From contig JAABSW010000001.1 of the NCBI GenBank assembly GCA_011390155.1, positions 184,953-248,952 of the forward strand: a DNA stretch of 64,000 nucleotides, read 5' to 3'. The notes beneath the pieces are model-generated. The model saw only the letters and a program-made list of their open reading frames with translations. It was not told the DNA's origin and made no database searches. This DNA is from Clostridiaceae bacterium (lineage in GTDB: Bacteria > Bacillota > Clostridia > Peptostreptococcales > Tindalliaceae). Position numbers and translations under genes: made by a program. This document shows, piece by piece, positions 61,559 through 64,000 of this stretch. Each line of letters begins with the position of its first letter. The first letter of the stretch is position 1.

Positions 61559-61575
61559 GAGAAAGAGGGATATTG

Positions 61576-62610
61576 ATGAAATCAGACGAATATAGTTTTG
61601 CTAGTGATAATTGCGCGGGAGTAGATCTGGATATTATGCGTGCATTGAATGATGTAAACCAAGGCTATGTGCATTCATATGGCGATGATGTTTATACAAA
61701 TAAAGCGAAAGAAACCATTAAAAATATGTTTGGCGGTAAAGCTTCAGTGTATTTTGTTTATAATGGTACAGGCGCAAATGTGACAGGCATATCTCAATTG
61801 GTACATTCTTATCATACGGTATTTTGTTCTCAAGTGGGTCATATTCATGTCGACGAATGTGGATCCCTTGAACATAATGCAGGGTGCAAGGTGATTGCCC
61901 TGCCAAGTACAGATGGAAAGATTTTTCCTGAGCAAATTGCTCCCTTGTTGGTTGGAATTGGTGACGAACACAGGTCGCAGCCTGGGTTAATCTCTATTAC
62001 ACAATCAACTGAGTACGGCGTTGTGTATTCCCAGGAAGAAATCAGTAAACTTGCAGTTTTTGCCCACGACAATAACATGCATCTGCACATGGATGGAGCC
62101 AGAATTTCTAACGCAGCAGCTGCACTAAATTTACCCTTAAGAGCCTTCACAAGTGAATGTGGAGTGGATTTACTGTCATTGGGAGCGACAAAAAATGGTC
62201 TTATGTTTGGCGAAGCGGTAGTGTTTTTAAATGAAGCTTTAGATAAATGTTATCCTTATGTCAGAAAGCAAGGGATGCAATTGCATTCTAAAATGAGATT
62301 TATCGCAGCACAATTTGAGGAAATGTTTGGAACAGATAGGTGGTTAAATAATGCCACGCACGCAAATAACATGGCCCAACGCCTGGTGAGGGGGATCGAA
62401 AAACATCCTCAAATTACCATCACACAAAAGGTTCAATGTAATGCCATTTTTGCAATATTACCTGAAAGTATGATTCCTGATTTGCAGAGCTTATTTCATT
62501 TTTATGTTTGGGATGAGTCAAAGGGAGAAGTAAGGTTAATGACTTCCTTTCAAACGACCCAGCAGGAAGTGGATCACTTTGTTGATGCTATAAACAGGCT
62601 GATGCAATAG
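61576..62610 (+). CDS. L-threonine aldolase family PLP enzyme
   Basis: This 344-residue fold-type I PLP enzyme cleaves L-threonine/allo-threonine to glycine and acetaldehyde in known relatives (beta-eliminating lyase family). Key segments: SFASDNCAGVDLDIMRAL, YGDDVYTNKAKETI, HIHVDECGSLEHNAGCKV and the PLP Lys206 in LLSLGATKNG, with HMDGARISNAAAA. ATG 61576 after AAAGAGGG. It directly follows the addA remnant and probably has its own signals in or before it. Confidence 0.93.
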   Translation: MKSDEYSFASDNCAGVDLDIMRALNDVNQGYVHSYGDDVYTNKAKETIKNMFGGKASVYFVYNGTGANVTGISQLVHSYHTVFCSQVGHIHVDECGSLEHNAGCKVIALPSTDGKIFPEQIAPLLVGIGDEHRSQPGLISITQSTEYGVVYSQEEISKLAVFAHDNNMHLHMDGARISNAAAALNLPLRAFTSECGVDLLSLGATKNGLMFGEAVVFLNEALDKCYPYVRKQGMQLHSKMRFIAAQFEEMFGTDRWLNNATHANNMAQRLVRGIEKHPQITITQKVQCNAIFAILPESMIPDLQSLFHFYVWDESKGEVRLMTSFQTTQQEVDHFVDAINRLMQ

Positions 62611-62694
62611 TTGCAAAGCAGTCCTCTGATTATTTTCTTTCTTTCTTGGGTAAACATAAATACTCCCGTTGGTTGGAATGAAAGGATGGTTCCT

Positions 62695-62952
62695 ATGAAC
62701 ACTGAAGCATTTGAATCATATTTAAAGAAAGAAAAGCTCATGACTGACCATGAAGCCAGAGAAGTTATATCGAGAATCAGATGGATTGAAACAACTTTTA
62801 ACATCAGTCTTGATAAAATGTTTAACGAAGGTGAAGATTTGGATGAGATAAAAATAACAATAATGGATGTTGTTGTAGCTGAAGATAAGGCAAATCTGTT
62901 TTATGAAGCTATTTGTTTATACCAAACCTTCTCAAAAATACATTGTCAGTAA
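62695..62952 (+). CDS. Small protein of unknown function
   Basis: This 85-residue protein begins MNTEAFESYLKKEKLMTDHE and continues with ISRIRWIETTFNISLD, resembling the start of SAM-like/core-binding folds in appearance only. It has no catalytic residues and ends SKIHCQ. ATG 62695 follows AAAGGATGG; longer starts to 62611 are less likely. It lies 84 bp after the aldolase gene and 15 bp before the next. Confidence 0.55.
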   Translation: MNTEAFESYLKKEKLMTDHEAREVISRIRWIETTFNISLDKMFNEGEDLDEIKITIMDVVVAEDKANLFYEAICLYQTFSKIHCQ

Positions 62953-62967
62953 AGGTGGACAGGATAC

Positions 62968-63864
62968 ATGGACATATTGACTATCGTGGGGTTTGCCATT
63001 GCAGGTTTTGTTTTGGTGCTCTCTATAATATTTATGGTAGGATTTAAAACTAAAGTACCTGATGCAGAAAGCGCGTTTGAGATAGAACCCATTAAATATG
63101 AACAATGGAAGGAAGACATTCCTACATTAATCATTAAACATTATGAATCCATCTATGAGATTGCTGGTATGCCTGTGATTAAAACCGTGATGTTTAAAGG
63201 AAAAGCAAAATATAAAATATCTAATCTTTGGATGCCGGTCATTTATCATACCTGGATCGAGAATGGAACGGGATTTCTTCGCGAACTTGATTTTTATTGG
63301 TATGGAAAAACCATCTTAAAAGGTGTAGATTTCTGGATTAATGGAGTTGGAGCCCTACAAGTAAATGGTGTTATTCGAATGAATGAAGCTGGAAATAATG
63401 TCACGAAAAGTCAATATATAAATTTTTTAGCCGAAAGTTTGCTTCTTGGCATTTTCGATTTTTCAAAAGAGCAGTTTACATGGAATACTCTAAATGAAAA
63501 TACTGTCCGTCTAACATGGCCCTCCCGTGATGATAAGACCCAAGATGTTCATACCATAGACATTCACTTCGATGATAGAACAGGACGAATTAATTATATT
63601 TCTTCACAGCGTTACCGGGGACAACAGGAAAACAAACAGATACAATGGACACTAGGAGTAAAAAAATGGGATAAAAAGCAGGGGATGTGGGTTCCTCAGT
63701 ACCATGCTAAGTGGGAAGATCAAAAGAAACCGTGGTGTCATTATTCAATACACAGTGTGTCTATAAATACAGCCCCAAGAGCAGTAGCAGAAGCTATTTC
63801 CAAAATTCATACCAGTAAATACAAAAAAGAAAAGGAGATAAAAAAACACAATAATAGAATTTGA
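62968..63864 (+). CDS. DUF6544-like membrane-anchored protein
   Basis: This 298-residue protein has an N-terminal membrane helix (about 4-25) and a domain resembling DUF6544: VMFKGKAKYKISNLWMPVIY, then LRELDFYWYGKTILKGVDFW, QYINFLAESLLLGIFDFS and INYISSQRYRG. It probably faces outside or the periplasm-like space. Its function is unknown. The C-terminus is very Lys-rich. The ATG is preceded by AAAGGTGG. Confidence 0.7.
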   Translation: MDILTIVGFAIAGFVLVLSIIFMVGFKTKVPDAESAFEIEPIKYEQWKEDIPTLIIKHYESIYEIAGMPVIKTVMFKGKAKYKISNLWMPVIYHTWIENGTGFLRELDFYWYGKTILKGVDFWINGVGALQVNGVIRMNEAGNNVTKSQYINFLAESLLLGIFDFSKEQFTWNTLNENTVRLTWPSRDDKTQDVHTIDIHFDDRTGRINYISSQRYRGQQENKQIQWTLGVKKWDKKQGMWVPQYHAKWEDQKKPWCHYSIHSVSINTAPRAVAEAISKIHTSKYKKEKEIKKHNNRI

Positions 63865-63948
63865 AAGTCAGAAATAATATGTTCTTCTATTAGTAGATAG
63901 ATTGATAAATAACAAACAAGGCGACGAAAAGAAGAAAAGGGGATGCCT

Positions 63949-64000
63949 GTGATTTTATCAGGAAAGGAAATCAAGAACAGACTGGGTAAGGACATATTCA
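63949..64000 (+). CDS. dcd: dCTP deaminase, 3' truncated by window end
   Basis: Only the first codons are present: MILSGKEIKNRLGKDIF, the diagnostic N-terminus of dCTP deaminase. An upstream in-frame ATG at 63943 abuts AAAAGGGG, so GTG 63949 has the better 6-nt spacing. The enzyme makes dUTP from dCTP for thymidylate synthesis; the catalytic part lies outside the window. Confidence 0.85.
   Translation, partial: MILSGKEIKNRLGKDIF

Noticed and set aside
1-64000. CRISPR arrays, tRNA or rRNA genes
   Set aside because: No regularly spaced direct repeats, no cloverleaf with TTC-loop signature and no rRNA-like segments were noticed in the gene-free intervals by eye; a tRNAscan or CRISPR finder run would settle this.

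Overview
The window looks like chromosomal DNA of an anaerobic, low-to-moderate GC Clostridia member. Supporting signs are a PyrR-type attenuator ahead of carAB-pyrK-pyrD, a T-box leader, a TPP riboswitch, strong AGGAGG ribosome binding sites with frequent GTG/TTG starts, rubrerythrin-type iron proteins, a type-1B (PyrK/PyrD) dihydroorotate dehydrogenase, TRAP-TAXI and tungstate-type transporters, and an apparent UGA-selenocysteine gene. A haloalkaliphilic relative of Alkaliphilus/Tindallia is possible but is only a guess. No rRNA, tRNA, CRISPR array, prophage or intact insertion sequence was seen.

Layout. 1-6.8 kb: 3' part of a D-2-hydroxyacid dehydrogenase, a chemoreceptor with a C-terminal Cache-like domain, a secreted membrane-anchored protein, a GH31 alpha-glucosidase and a DUF2177 membrane protein. 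6.9-13.2 kb: PyrR-attenuated pyrimidine operon carA-carB-pyrK-pyrD. 13.2-15.4 kb: ArsR repressor plus rhodanese-fused CoA-disulfide/persulfide reductase, with a palindrome over the -10 box. 15.4-19.9 kb: cyclodeaminase/cyclohydrolase, then an NhaC-type antiporter with a sigma-54-like promoter and its likely activator. 19.9-26.4 kb: methyltransferase, XRE/S24-like regulator, DMT exporter with TupB-TupC but no TupA, MscS, an ABC ATPase and a RAYT-like transposase relative with an altered HUH motif. 26.4-30.7 kb: TrxB with a two-domain disulfide oxidoreductase, LemA, a probable Sec-containing CC/Se-motif protein followed by a HAD protein, and small unknown proteins. 30.7-40.9 kb: LTA-synthase-like protein, TPP riboswitch with ThiY-like lipoprotein, PgeF-like laccase-domain protein, ProX-like tRNA-editing protein, HDOD, LolA-like secreted protein, sortase, RecD2 and YdcF.

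40.9-45.4 kb holds the most unusual unit: a complete T-box leader on the minus strand with a consensus promoter and terminator, whose only downstream gene is a 58-residue protein of unknown function. Divergent from it run RarD, a histidine phosphatase, a ferritin-like protein and glycerol kinase. 45.4-50.9 kb: four-gene ABC importer with a DUF3798-type lipoprotein. 51.1-56.1 kb: phosphatidylserine decarboxylase, rubrerythrin, YhaM-like exoribonuclease, DUF47 protein, and a PxpA/glutamate-cyclase-like pair. 56.4-60.3 kb: TAXI TRAP transporter (SBP, DUF1850, fused permease). 60.3-61.6 kb: eroded remnants of addB and addA. 61.6-64 kb: threonine aldolase, two poorly characterised genes and the first codons of dcd.

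Functional links: pyrimidine synthesis is set by UMP/UTP through PyrR; thiamine-precursor uptake by TPP; the antiporter by its adjacent sigma-54 activator; persulfide detoxification by ArsR. Thioredoxin reductase/PDO, rubrerythrins and persulfide reductase form a redox-stress theme. Loss of addAB implies that another end-resection system is used or that repair has changed; recD2 in this window is not by itself a replacement.
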